NCBI GenBank assembly: GCA_002344825.1
Contig: DDUN01000021.1
Location: forward strand, 1-37,565
Length of the DNA: 37,565 nt
DNA from: Candidatus Multiplicimicrobium inquinatum
Lineage (GTDB): Bacteria; Omnitrophota; Omnitrophia; Omnitrophales; Aquincolibacteriaceae
Direction: 5' to 3'
Position 1 is the stretch's first letter. Every line of letters begins with the position of its first letter. The notes beneath the pieces were generated by a model, which was not told the DNA's origin, did no database searches, and saw only the letters and a list, made by a program, of their open reading frames with translations. Below, piece by piece: positions 1-6,417 of this stretch. The position numbers and the translations under genes are program-made.

Positions 1-383
<383 letters not shown>

Positions 384-589
384 TCTTTTTTAAAATTTTG
401 AAGGTTCAAGCGTAATTTAGCGATGAATTAGCTTCTTCGCACTCTGTTTGAAATTTTTCGCGAGGTCGCAGTTGTTATTTGTGCGTCTCGATTAAACTCG
501 ACGCACGCAAGGTCATTGTTTCTTGCAGTTTAAAACTGCAGCAAACAGTGAACGGAATAATATTTCGTGCAGAAATGCACAAACGATTT
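384..589 (+). other. 23S-5S internal transcribed spacer
   Basis: This is about 205 bases between the two rRNA genes. It has no tRNA and no ORF with coding character. It contains a perfect 7-bp-stem hairpin at 481-506 (GTGCGTC / GACGCAC, 12-nt loop). A second hairpin downstream of the 5S gene has nearly the same loop. It is probably an rRNA processing region. Confidence 0.8.
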
Positions 590-707
590 TTCCGGTGGTG
601 ATAGGAGAGGGGAAACACCCGTTCCCATTCCGAATACGGAAGTTAAGCCCTCTACCGGCGATGGTACTATATGAGCAGTCATATGGGAGAGTAGCAAACT
701 GCCGGGA
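590..707 (+). rRNA. rrf: 5S ribosomal RNA
   Basis: About 118 nt with the 5S core CCGTTCCCATTCCGAATACG at 619-638 and GTTAAGCC near 641-648. The terminal stem pairs TTCCGGTGGT (590-599) with ACTGCCGGGA (698-707), allowing G-U pairs. It sits directly downstream of 23S and ends just before a strong terminator. Ends are inferred from the stem and may be off by one or two bases. Confidence 0.93.
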
Positions 708-760
708 TTCTATAAATAAAAGCCCCAAGGAAACTTGGGGCTTTTTTATTTATAGAATCT
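706..760 (+). terminator. rRNA operon terminator (long hairpin)
   Basis: A GC-rich stem AAGCCCCAAG / CTTGGGGCTT with a GAAA loop is followed by TTTTTT. The inverted repeat extends outward (GATTCTATAAATAAAA pairing with TTTTATTTATAGAATC), giving a nearly perfect ~24-bp stem. It would work as an intrinsic terminator in either direction. Confidence 0.92.
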
Positions 761-891
761 AGATTCCCGTCTTGTTTTACGGCTCTCGATAAAACTCGAG
801 CCGCGAGCGTAACCCCCCAGATAAATCCTAAGGGGTTTTTCATTTCTGCTTTATTTGCGTCTTTGAATTAATCTTTCGGAGTTCTTGTTTT
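761..891. other. Intergenic region after the rRNA operon
   Basis: No gene is seen. It contains a hairpin at 780-803 (CGGCTC / GAGCCG) with loop TCGATAAAACTC, almost the same as the loop in the 23S-5S spacer. A weaker AACCCC...AGGGGTTTTT inverted repeat at about 811-840 could be a backup terminator. Confidence 0.6.
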
Positions 892-943
892 TTCTTGGTT
901 CTTCGTTCTTGGTTCTTCGTTCTCCCTTCTATATAATTCACGC
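892..943 (+). promoter_or_regulatory. Heptad-repeat promoter, predicted leaderless
   Basis: Four tandem heptads of the form CTTSGTT run 894-921, followed by CTATATAATTC. TTGGTT (909-914), a 17-bp spacer and TATAAT (932-937) form a good sigma-70-type promoter in register with the heptads. The expected start of transcription is at or next to the ATG at 944, and no Shine-Dalgarno sequence is present. The region before 30241 has the same design. Confidence 0.7.
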
Positions 944-1282
944 ATGATTCGTGTTTGGATTCTCTTCATTCTTCTGGTAGTGCTGATTGTCTGGGGCGTT
1001 GTTTTTTTAATTAAAAAACGCCGCGGCAAAACTACGCCTCAATTACCGCGCTTTGCGGCAAAAGCACCCGTCGGAGAAATTTGGGCACAGCTTTACGAAA
1101 CTGATTCCTTAGATGAAATTACTGTTTTGCGCGCGCAATTGCAGGGTGAAAAGCTGGATCATATGATTTATGAGCAAGGCAAGCGTGACAGTTATGGCAA
1201 TACTCCTAAAAAATACGGTGTCATTATGTCTAAGGGGCATTTATCGCGCGGACAAGCTATTTTAACGCGGGTCTTAAGCTAA
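944..1282 (+). CDS. Membrane-anchored small protein with DUF2007-like domain
   Basis: 112 residues. An N-terminal hydrophobic helix (about residues 4-24) is followed by a basic KKRR stretch, so the protein is probably anchored with its C-terminus in the cytoplasm. Residues about 45-110 (start YETDSLDEITVLRAQLQGE, end near SRGQAILTRVL) resemble the DUF2007 putative signal-transducing domain, a small ferredoxin-like fold. The match is by eye. No catalytic motif is visible and the function is unknown. The ATG lies seven bases after a TATAAT box with no ribosome-binding site, suggesting a leaderless message. The next gene starts 60 bases downstream on the same strand and may be co-transcribed. 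Confidence 0.75.
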   Translation: MIRVWILFILLVVLIVWGVVFLIKKRRGKTTPQLPRFAAKAPVGEIWAQLYETDSLDEITVLRAQLQGEKLDHMIYEQGKRDSYGNTPKKYGVIMSKGHLSRGQAILTRVLS

Positions 1283-1342
1283 GCGATAATGAAGCCGATT
1301 TATCTAAGCATAAGCAAACAGTTTGAACTGATCTAAGACACT

Positions 1343-1735
1343 ATGCCGATTCAAAAGCAAATTTCGGTTTTCGTTCCCAACCGCCCTGGTTCTTTGGCGC
1401 GTCTTTGTTATACCCTTGCTGACGCGAATATTAATATTTGCGCCATGACTTTGCATGACACCACCGACAATACGCTCGTGCGCTGTATTGTAGATAATCC
1501 GATGAAAGCGATTCTTCTGCTTGAGAAAGAAGATTATTACGTTTCTGAGCAGGATGTGGTCGTGGTGGATATCTCCACCGAAAAAGGCGCGCTGATGCGC
1601 ATCAGCCAAAGCCTTGCCGAAGCCGACATTAATATTTACTACCTTTATTGCACTTCGACGAAGAATCAAGAGGGGGGATGTGTTGTGATTATGTGTGATA
1701 ATGCTGACAGAGCCCTCGAAATCATCTCCAAGTAA
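1343..1735 (+). CDS. Tandem ACT-domain protein
   Basis: 130 residues made of two consecutive ACT domains (about 5-65 and 72-130). The first has the characteristic start ISVFVPNRPGSLARL...LADANINI. The second has VVDISTEKGALMRISQSLAEADINIYYLY. Stand-alone double-ACT proteins of this size bind amino acids or similar small ligands and act as sensors, but the ligand cannot be read from the sequence. No enzyme domain is attached. It lies 60 bases after the DUF2007-like gene with no clear terminator between them. The stop codon abuts the left arm of the MITE-like repeat. Confidence 0.88.
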   Translation: MPIQKQISVFVPNRPGSLARLCYTLADANINICAMTLHDTTDNTLVRCIVDNPMKAILLLEKEDYYVSEQDVVVVDISTEKGALMRISQSLAEADINIYYLYCTSTKNQEGGCVVIMCDNADRALEIISK

Positions 1736-1858
1736 AACCTCTTGAAAAAGTCCGCCTGCGGCGTTGCGTTCCTCGCTTCCTCCCGCGATGTATTCATCAA
1801 TACACCTTGGTCGGGCGCTCGTCCGCGCCTTGCATTCGGAGCTTTTTGAAGAGGTTTT
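1734..1858. repeat. MITE-like 125-bp imperfect palindrome
   Basis: The terminal arms AAAACCTCTTGAAAAAG (1734-1750) and CTTTTTGAAGAGGTTTT (1842-1858) are inverted with one mismatch. The interior is GC-rich (TCCGCCTGCGGCGTTGCG...) and the centre, TGTATTCATCAATACA (1789-1804), is itself palindromic. The sequence style (CTTGAAAAAG-TCCGCC-TGCGGCGTTGCG) resembles intergenic palindromic repeats that I recall as abundant in Deltaproteobacteria and other genomes. It has no ORF of its own. Mobility is inferred, and only one copy is present in the window. Confidence 0.7.
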
Positions 1859-1893
1859 GAGAAAAACTTGACCCCTCATGCTATTCTGGTCTT

Positions 1894-2397
1894 ATGGAAC
1901 CAATTAAAACGTATTTCTTTGATACTTCCGCAATTGTACGATTACTTTGCAATGAGCCAGGGCATGCAAAAGTCCGACAGATATTTCAGAGTAGTGGCAA
2001 CATTTTTACTTCCTGGATTCTTCTTGCTGAAACCATCGGAGTTTTGAAAAGAAAATGGTTGTCAAAGGAGCTCAAGGATGATGACTATGCTGGAAAAATA
2101 CATTACTTGTTTGCGTTGATTAAAGAACAGAGGTTCATTATTAAGGATATTGAGTGCTGGGATGGTGATGCCGCACTCAAAACTTACGAATATGATCTTC
2201 TTAAGCTTCGCCAACAAGAAGAGTGCAAATCTCTGGATGCCGCAGACGCTTTACAATTAATTGTCATAAAGGAAATTCTATTCGGAGTACTTGCTGGCCC
2301 AAGCAAGCCCAGACTGGTTACTGGAGATAAGGGGTTGCATGACGCGGCAGTAAAAAATAATATTGATGTTGAGCTTGTCTGCAACAATGAACCATAA
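1894..2397 (+). CDS. PIN-domain protein (VapC-like putative ribonuclease)
   Basis: 167 residues, one PIN domain. Acidic residues expected for metal-dependent RNA cleavage are visible: D10 in FFDTSAIV, E46 in LAETIGVL, D115/D118 in SLDAADALQL and D145 in VTGDKGLHDAA. Most relatives are toxins of VapBC systems, but no VapB-like antitoxin ORF lies upstream, where the MITE-like repeat ends 35 bases before the ATG. Two small genes follow closely: a two-helix membrane protein 8 bases later and a winged-helix-like protein. An unusual toxin module is possible but unproven. No good ribosome-binding site precedes the ATG. Confidence 0.85.
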   Translation: MEPIKTYFFDTSAIVRLLCNEPGHAKVRQIFQSSGNIFTSWILLAETIGVLKRKWLSKELKDDDYAGKIHYLFALIKEQRFIIKDIECWDGDAALKTYEYDLLKLRQQEECKSLDAADALQLIVIKEILFGVLAGPSKPRLVTGDKGLHDAAVKNNIDVELVCNNEP

Positions 2398-2405
2398 AGG
2401 TAAAT

Positions 2406-2789
2406 ATGAGACTAGCAAAAAAACAAATCGTAATTTTATGGATTAGCATAACTTTGCTTATCCCGCTTTCTGTATTTTGTTTTGCTCAATATAAAGAACG
2501 GGCTTATCAAAGAAAGAATATCGACCGCGCTATCGAAGAAACTGGAAAAATTGTTAAAAACAATTCTTCAGCTTCAAATCATCCGCCCATTAATTTTGCG
2601 GCAATGACAGACGAAGAGCTTATGACGGTGGGCGGCATAGATTCTTTATGGAGAAAAGAAAAGGTAGCCGAAAAAAAATTTCACATAATGCTAATAGTTA
2701 TTTTTGGAATTCTTAGCATGACTGGTTTGGGATTATTTTTAACACCAAAAAATGAACCAGTTTCGGAAGCGTCAGGTTTAATTAAATAA
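2406..2789 (+). CDS. Small protein with two membrane helices, unknown function
   Basis: 127 residues and not recognised. Two hydrophobic segments (about 8-27 and 93-113) flank a polar central loop that is probably periplasmic and contains KNIDRAIEETGKIVKNN and MTDEELMTVGGIDSLW. AAAGG five bases before the ATG is a ribosome-binding site. The gene starts 8 bases after the PIN gene stop and its stop codon directly abuts the next ATG, so the three genes look like one transcription unit. No catalytic motif is seen. Confidence 0.7.
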   Translation: MRLAKKQIVILWISITLLIPLSVFCFAQYKERAYQRKNIDRAIEETGKIVKNNSSASNHPPINFAAMTDEELMTVGGIDSLWRKEKVAEKKFHIMLIVIFGILSMTGLGLFLTPKNEPVSEASGLIK

Positions 2790-3002
2790 ATGAAAAAATT
2801 ATCGTTGGCGGAACAGAAGCTTTTGGATTTTATAGGTACGCATCCGCAGGGGATTTCTCTCGAGGATATCAAGCATTGGGGCGCGCTTGATTTTATGCGG
2901 GGCTATGCGGTGAGTGCGTTTTGCCGAGATCTTGTCAGAGAAGGGTTGCTTCGCGCCACGATTGTTGCGGATGGTGTGACGATGTATTCAGCCGCGAAAT
3001 AA
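2790..3002 (+). CDS. Small winged-helix-like protein
   Basis: 70 residues. The pattern LSLAEQKLLDFI...ISLEDIKHWG...AVSAFCRDLVREGLLRATIV...TMYSAAK fits a short winged helix: helix, helix, recognition helix, then a beta wing. It could be a DNA-binding regulator, for example the regulator or antitoxin partner of the PIN protein two genes upstream, but that is inference. It begins on the base after the preceding stop codon, indicating translational coupling, and is followed by a clear terminator at 3023-3048. Confidence 0.68.
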   Translation: MKKLSLAEQKLLDFIGTHPQGISLEDIKHWGALDFMRGYAVSAFCRDLVREGLLRATIVADGVTMYSAAK

Positions 3003-3022
3003 AATTCGCAATACTTCTAACT

Positions 3023-3048
3023 GCCGGGTTAAACACCCGGCTTTTTTT
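3023..3048 (+). terminator. Intrinsic terminator of the PIN cluster
   Basis: A perfect 7-bp stem GCCGGGT / ACCCGGC with loop TAAAC is followed by seven T residues, 20 bases after the stop codon of the winged-helix-like gene. Confidence 0.93.
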
Positions 3049-3337
3049 ATTTCTAGTTTTCCATCCCAGATCCGGGATCTAGGATGGGTTGCTCAGGATG
3101 TCCTCTAGCAAGCCGTGTTTTATTACCGTCCTGATTTGTTGTTTTGGAGTCTGCGGTGCTGAAGTAGAAAGTCTTGCTTATTCAAGTTGAGAGACCGCTT
3201 TAGCGGAGAGACTCGACTTGAATAAGCTTAGACTTTCACGAAGCCGACAGAGCAGCCGACAAAAAACAAACAGGACACGGCCTGACCGGCCTGAGGTCAA
3301 AGCCGTTCGCAGGACATAACGCCATGCGGCGTTTGAG
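3049..3337. other. Gene-free region with two palindromes
   Basis: About 290 bases without a supported gene. It holds a CCATCC...GGATGG palindrome with inner AGATCC/GGATCT (3061-3087) and a 71-bp near-perfect inverted repeat (3167-3237). The remaining sequence shows no coding signal that I trust. Confidence 0.6.
3167..3237. repeat. 71-bp near-perfect inverted repeat
   Basis: The left arm starts GAAAGTCTTGCTTATTCAAG (3167) and the right arm ends CTTGAATAAGCTTAGACTTTC (3237). The centre is CCGCTTTAGCGG. As RNA it would form a hairpin of roughly 25-30 bp. There is no T-tract, so it is not a classic terminator. It could be a MITE-like element or a structured RNA. Confidence 0.75.
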
Positions 3338-4948
3338 TTAAAATTGTGGTTCTTCGAAGGGAATGTCGATGACGCTGGGGTGATGATCCGAAAGCGGTTC
3401 TTTGAGGGATGTGTTGAGTTCTTCCAAGGTTTCTCCGAAATGAGGCGCAAGTTTGTAAGGCGCGCTTGTATCTTCATTTCCGTAAAGTAATCCCGACTTT
3501 ACAAAAATCCAGTCGAGGCGGAACTTTCCGACAAATCCTAAGGCGCGCTTGACGCTGAAAGAAGTTTTAAAGCCTTTGAAGCCGCGCTGATTTGAGTTGG
3601 ATAAAAGCCCGTCGTTGCTATCGATGCTGCGTTTGGCATCGCCGCGGAAATCAAACGTGGTTCCGTCTTGAAAATGAAAATCACGGATAGGATCGAACAT
3701 AGCCTTTAGTTTGTTGGGCGCGATAATTTTGATGTTGCGGGCAAAAGGGTCGTTGAAATTTTTTGTAAGATTTGTCGCCGTGCGTGTGCTGTTAATCAAT
3801 AAGCCGTGCGGCGATACATAATTGACTCCGAGATTAAGCCATGTGGTTGGGTTTGTTGCGGTGCGGCTTAAAACACGAGTCAGCGAAGTGGGGCTGATAT
3901 CGCCGGGCGCCGCGTTGAAGTCACCGAGCATGATCAAAGGGTTTTTAATATTTTTGATATATTCTAAAATTTCCTTAACTTGTTCGGCACGGGCGGCAGG
4001 AAGACATTTAATTTCAGTGTGGATGTTGATGATCGTTAGGGTGTTCTGCGGAATGCCCGGAACCTCGAGATCTACACGGAAAAAACCGCGGCCACCGCCG
4101 ATTTTCATCTCGCGCGTCATGATGTTTTTAAAAGTAGTTTTGGTTCCGAAGCGGCGCGCTTTTTCCAGAAAAGTAATGTTCTTTTTTTCGGAGTGATACC
4201 AATCATAGGCCTGATATTTCAGCGGAAAAACTTCAACTTTTTTGATCGGATAGCGTGAAAGCACTGCCGAGCCGAAAACGCCTTTGAACTTGGCCGGATC
4301 TTCCAAATAATATTCATTCGCTTCTTTGTCTTCGGAGCCGTCGTCATAAAGCAGTTTTTCGGTGCCGAGCATAACGGGGTCGACTTCCAGGTATTGCGGG
4401 GCGTACGCGTAATTCATGCCCAAAGCTTTTGCTAGCTCTTCGGTGGCGTTCAAATAGCCTGAGCGCTTGATACCGATTTCCATTTCCTGCAAAACCCAAA
4501 TATCGACTTTTTCAAGGCGCGCGCGTTGCTGCAGGACTGTTTTAAGCTCGATGGATTCAGCTGCGGCTTTTTCAGAATCAATCATCCCGTTGATCTTGGA
4601 ATGGTTCGACATCATTTCAATGACGCGTGGAACCTCCATCGATTTTTCAATGTTCCATGTCACGGCGCGCAAATAACGCCCAATGCGAGGATCCGTGGGA
4701 GTGTGCGGTTTTATTCCCGCGTAATGCGCCTCATTATTAATAATGGGAGTGGTAAAAAACCGAGCCAATTTTTTTGCTAATGGGCCTTTTGCATGAGGTT
4801 CGATCGAAAGCTGTCGAGCTTCTTCATAAGTGATGTAATCAATATCTTGATTCTTGATGATGCTGGCACTAGACGCAGGAGAGAAAACAGAACTTAAAAT
4901 AAAAAAAGCAAAAAAGAGCCCACTGATTCTTTTAATAGGGGTTTGCAT
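3338..4948 (-). CDS. Secreted endonuclease/exonuclease/phosphatase-family protein
   Basis: 536 residues. An N-terminal signal peptide (KRISGLFFAFFILSSVFSPASSA, cleavage near residue 28) indicates export. EEP-superfamily motifs are in order: TWNIEK (N99), LQEME (E155), LGDFNA (D343, N345) and a C-terminal SDHHP (D521, H522). These are the metal-binding and catalytic positions of the DNase I / sphingomyelinase / inositol phosphatase fold. It is longer than a minimal EEP enzyme, with about 90 extra N-terminal residues and insertions between motifs. The substrate (nucleic acid, lipid or phosphoester) cannot be assigned. It is divergent from the exonuclease III gene, a second EEP-fold protein, across a 128-base gap. 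Confidence 0.88.
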   Translation of the reverse strand: MQTPIKRISGLFFAFFILSSVFSPASSASIIKNQDIDYITYEEARQLSIEPHAKGPLAKKLARFFTTPIINNEAHYAGIKPHTPTDPRIGRYLRAVTWNIEKSMEVPRVIEMMSNHSKINGMIDSEKAAAESIELKTVLQQRARLEKVDIWVLQEMEIGIKRSGYLNATEELAKALGMNYAYAPQYLEVDPVMLGTEKLLYDDGSEDKEANEYYLEDPAKFKGVFGSAVLSRYPIKKVEVFPLKYQAYDWYHSEKKNITFLEKARRFGTKTTFKNIMTREMKIGGGRGFFRVDLEVPGIPQNTLTIINIHTEIKCLPAARAEQVKEILEYIKNIKNPLIMLGDFNAAPGDISPTSLTRVLSRTATNPTTWLNLGVNYVSPHGLLINSTRTATNLTKNFNDPFARNIKIIAPNKLKAMFDPIRDFHFQDGTTFDFRGDAKRSIDSNDGLLSNSNQRGFKGFKTSFSVKRALGFVGKFRLDWIFVKSGLLYGNEDTSAPYKLAPHFGETLEELNTSLKEPLSDHHPSVIDIPFEEPQF

Positions 4949-5058
4949 GCAAAGATTATAGCGAGTCTTGAAGCCGGCGGGTAGACTGGTTTTTAAGAGA
5001 GCGCTACTCCTTGATTAAGAAGGGTTTACGGATGTGTTGCAAATCTGATATTCTCTAA

Positions 5059-5070
5059 CCTCTTAAGAGG
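5059..5070 (+). promoter_or_regulatory. Palindrome overlapping the xth ribosome-binding site
   Basis: The perfect 12-bp palindrome CCTCTTAAGAGG includes the Shine-Dalgarno sequence (AAGAGGG) of the exonuclease gene. It could be an operator or could occlude the site. A possible promoter upstream is TTTACG (5025-5030), 18 bp, TATTCT (5049-5054), but it is weak. Confidence 0.45.
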
Positions 5071-5076
5071 GAAAAA

Positions 5077-5838
5077 ATGAAGATATTGTCATGGAATGTG
5101 AATGGGGTCCGGGCCGTCCAAAAGAAGGGTTTTTTGGATTGGCTTCAGCAGGATTCACCCGACATCTTGGGGCTTCAAGAAACGAAAGCGCACACCGAAC
5201 AGCTTGATATTTTTCTGCTTAATCCGCAGGGCTACCACACTTATTGGAGCAAGCCTGAGCGCAAAGGGTATAGCGGGGTGGCTATTTTTTCTAAAGTTAA
5301 ACCTAAAAATGTCAGCTTGGGTTACGGTGTTTCGAAGTTTGATTGTGAGGGGCGCGTGATTCAGGCCGATTACGATGATTTTTCATTTCTTTCAATCTAC
5401 TTTCCCAACGGAAAATCCCGTGATGAGCGCCTGCAATATAAAATGGATTTTTACGCTGAGACTATGAGTTATATTAAAAAGCTGAAAAAGAAGCAGCCCC
5501 GCGTTATTGTTTCAGGCGACTACAATACAGCCCACAAAGAGATTGATCTTGCGCGCCCGAAGGAAAATCGCGATGTTTCCGGTTTTTTGCCAATAGAATG
5601 CGCGTGGCTCGATGATTGGGTAAAAGCGGGGCAAGTGGACGTTTTTCGTGAGTTTAACAAAGAGCCGAATCAGTACACCTGGTGGGACATGAAGAGTTTC
5701 GCGCGCGAACGGAATGTAGGATGGCGCATTGATTATCATTTTGTGACCGAGGCTTTGGTGGGAGATGTGAAAAAAGCATGGAATATGACGGACAAAACAG
5801 GTTCGGATCATTGCCCCGTAGCAATGGAGCTTCGCTAA
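5077..5838 (+). CDS. xth: Exodeoxyribonuclease III (AP endonuclease)
   Basis: 253 residues, the normal length for ExoIII. It acts in base-excision repair, cutting at abasic sites and removing 3' blocks. All family motifs are present: SWNVNG (N7), LQETKAH (E35), YFPNG, SGDYNTAH (D148, N150), a WRIDY motif near residues 216-220 and the catalytic SDHCPV (D244, H245). The cytoplasmic start is MKILSWN, with no signal peptide. A strong AAGAGGG ribosome-binding site lies six bases before the ATG. It faces the secreted EEP protein head to head. Confidence 0.96.
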   Translation: MKILSWNVNGVRAVQKKGFLDWLQQDSPDILGLQETKAHTEQLDIFLLNPQGYHTYWSKPERKGYSGVAIFSKVKPKNVSLGYGVSKFDCEGRVIQADYDDFSFLSIYFPNGKSRDERLQYKMDFYAETMSYIKKLKKKQPRVIVSGDYNTAHKEIDLARPKENRDVSGFLPIECAWLDDWVKAGQVDVFREFNKEPNQYTWWDMKSFARERNVGWRIDYHFVTEALVGDVKKAWNMTDKTGSDHCPVAMELR

Positions 5839-5846
5839 CCGTAAAC

Positions 5847-5883
5847 CGTACAACGTAAATGGTACAGCGATGTGCGTTGTACG
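5847..5883. repeat. Short perfect inverted repeat between xth and SRPBCC gene
   Basis: CGTACAACG (5847-5855) and CGTTGTACG (5875-5883) are perfect inverted arms separated by 19 bases. They are embedded in GTAAACCGTA/GTAAATGGTA-type sequence. There is no T-tract on the + strand, so it may be an operator or a small repeat. Confidence 0.55.
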
Positions 5884-5907
5884 CTTTACTATGTACATAT
5901 AAAAAAG

Positions 5908-6345
5908 ATGAATCAAATCAAATTAGAAGTTGAGTTTGAAGCCCCGCTTGAAAAAGTGTGGGCGATTTTGGCGGATACAGCTACGACGCCGGAGTGGGTG
6001 CATGGCGTTAAACAGTCGATCGTGACGGATGAAGGTGTCGCGCGTAAAAGTTTTTGCTGGGAAGAAAAAGTTTCTATCGATGGTCAAAATGCGGACGTCA
6101 GCCATGAATTTGTTGAGTGGGAGCCCATGAAGCATGCCGCGATTAAAACCGAACTGCCCATGGGGGGATGGATGCGCAAGGTTTTCAATTTTTCTGAAAA
6201 TGCCGGAAAAGTAAAAATGGAAATTGAAATGACCTGGAATCTCGGAATTTTAGAAATGCTTGCCGGTCCCGCTAAAGTTCATGTCGCGCTCGAAAAAAGC
6301 CTGCTTAAAACCCTCGAAAACTGGAAGGTTCGCGCTTTATCTTAA
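5908..6345 (+). CDS. SRPBCC / polyketide cyclase-like protein
   Basis: 145 residues from the ATG at 5908. The open frame extends to 5872, but those extra 12 codons cross the inverted repeat and do not resemble the family. It starts with the SRPBCC hallmark IKLEVEFEAPLEKVWAILADTATTPEWV and has the expected alternating strands and a long C-terminal helix (LEKSLLKTLENWKVRA). This fold binds hydrophobic ligands in a deep cavity. The specific ligand is unknown. It lies 69 bases after xth on the same strand. Confidence 0.82.
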   Translation: MNQIKLEVEFEAPLEKVWAILADTATTPEWVHGVKQSIVTDEGVARKSFCWEEKVSIDGQNADVSHEFVEWEPMKHAAIKTELPMGGWMRKVFNFSENAGKVKMEIEMTWNLGILEMLAGPAKVHVALEKSLLKTLENWKVRALS

Positions 6346-6355
6346 AAAGGCGAGA

Positions 6356-6392
6356 CCTCCGAAAACAAACTTTAAAGTCGGTTTTCGGAGGC
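6356..6392. terminator. Bidirectional hairpin between convergent genes
   Basis: CCTCCGAAAAC (6357-6367) and GTTTTCGGAGG (6381-6391) form a perfect 11-bp stem between the converging SRPBCC and giant - strand genes. On the - strand it is followed by TCTCGCCTTTTT, so it more likely terminates the giant gene. The + strand T-run is poor. Confidence 0.68.
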
Positions 6393-6417
6393 GTTAGATG
6401 AGAATTTTTCAAATCAA

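Noticed and set aside
513..762. Small ORFs on both strands across 513-762
   Set aside because: They cover the 5S rRNA gene and its terminator.
892..928. CTTSGTT heptads considered as a CRISPR-like or microsatellite array
   Set aside because: The units are 7 bp with no spacers and are in fixed register with a promoter, so a CRISPR array is excluded.
1304..1879. 191-codon - strand ORF opposite the ACT-domain gene
   Set aside because: It is antisense to a convincing ACT protein and runs through the MITE-like palindrome; its composition is that of a shadow frame.
5872..5907. Upstream ATG start for the SRPBCC protein
   Set aside because: The 12 extra residues overlap an inverted repeat and precede the natural family start at MNQIKLEVEF.
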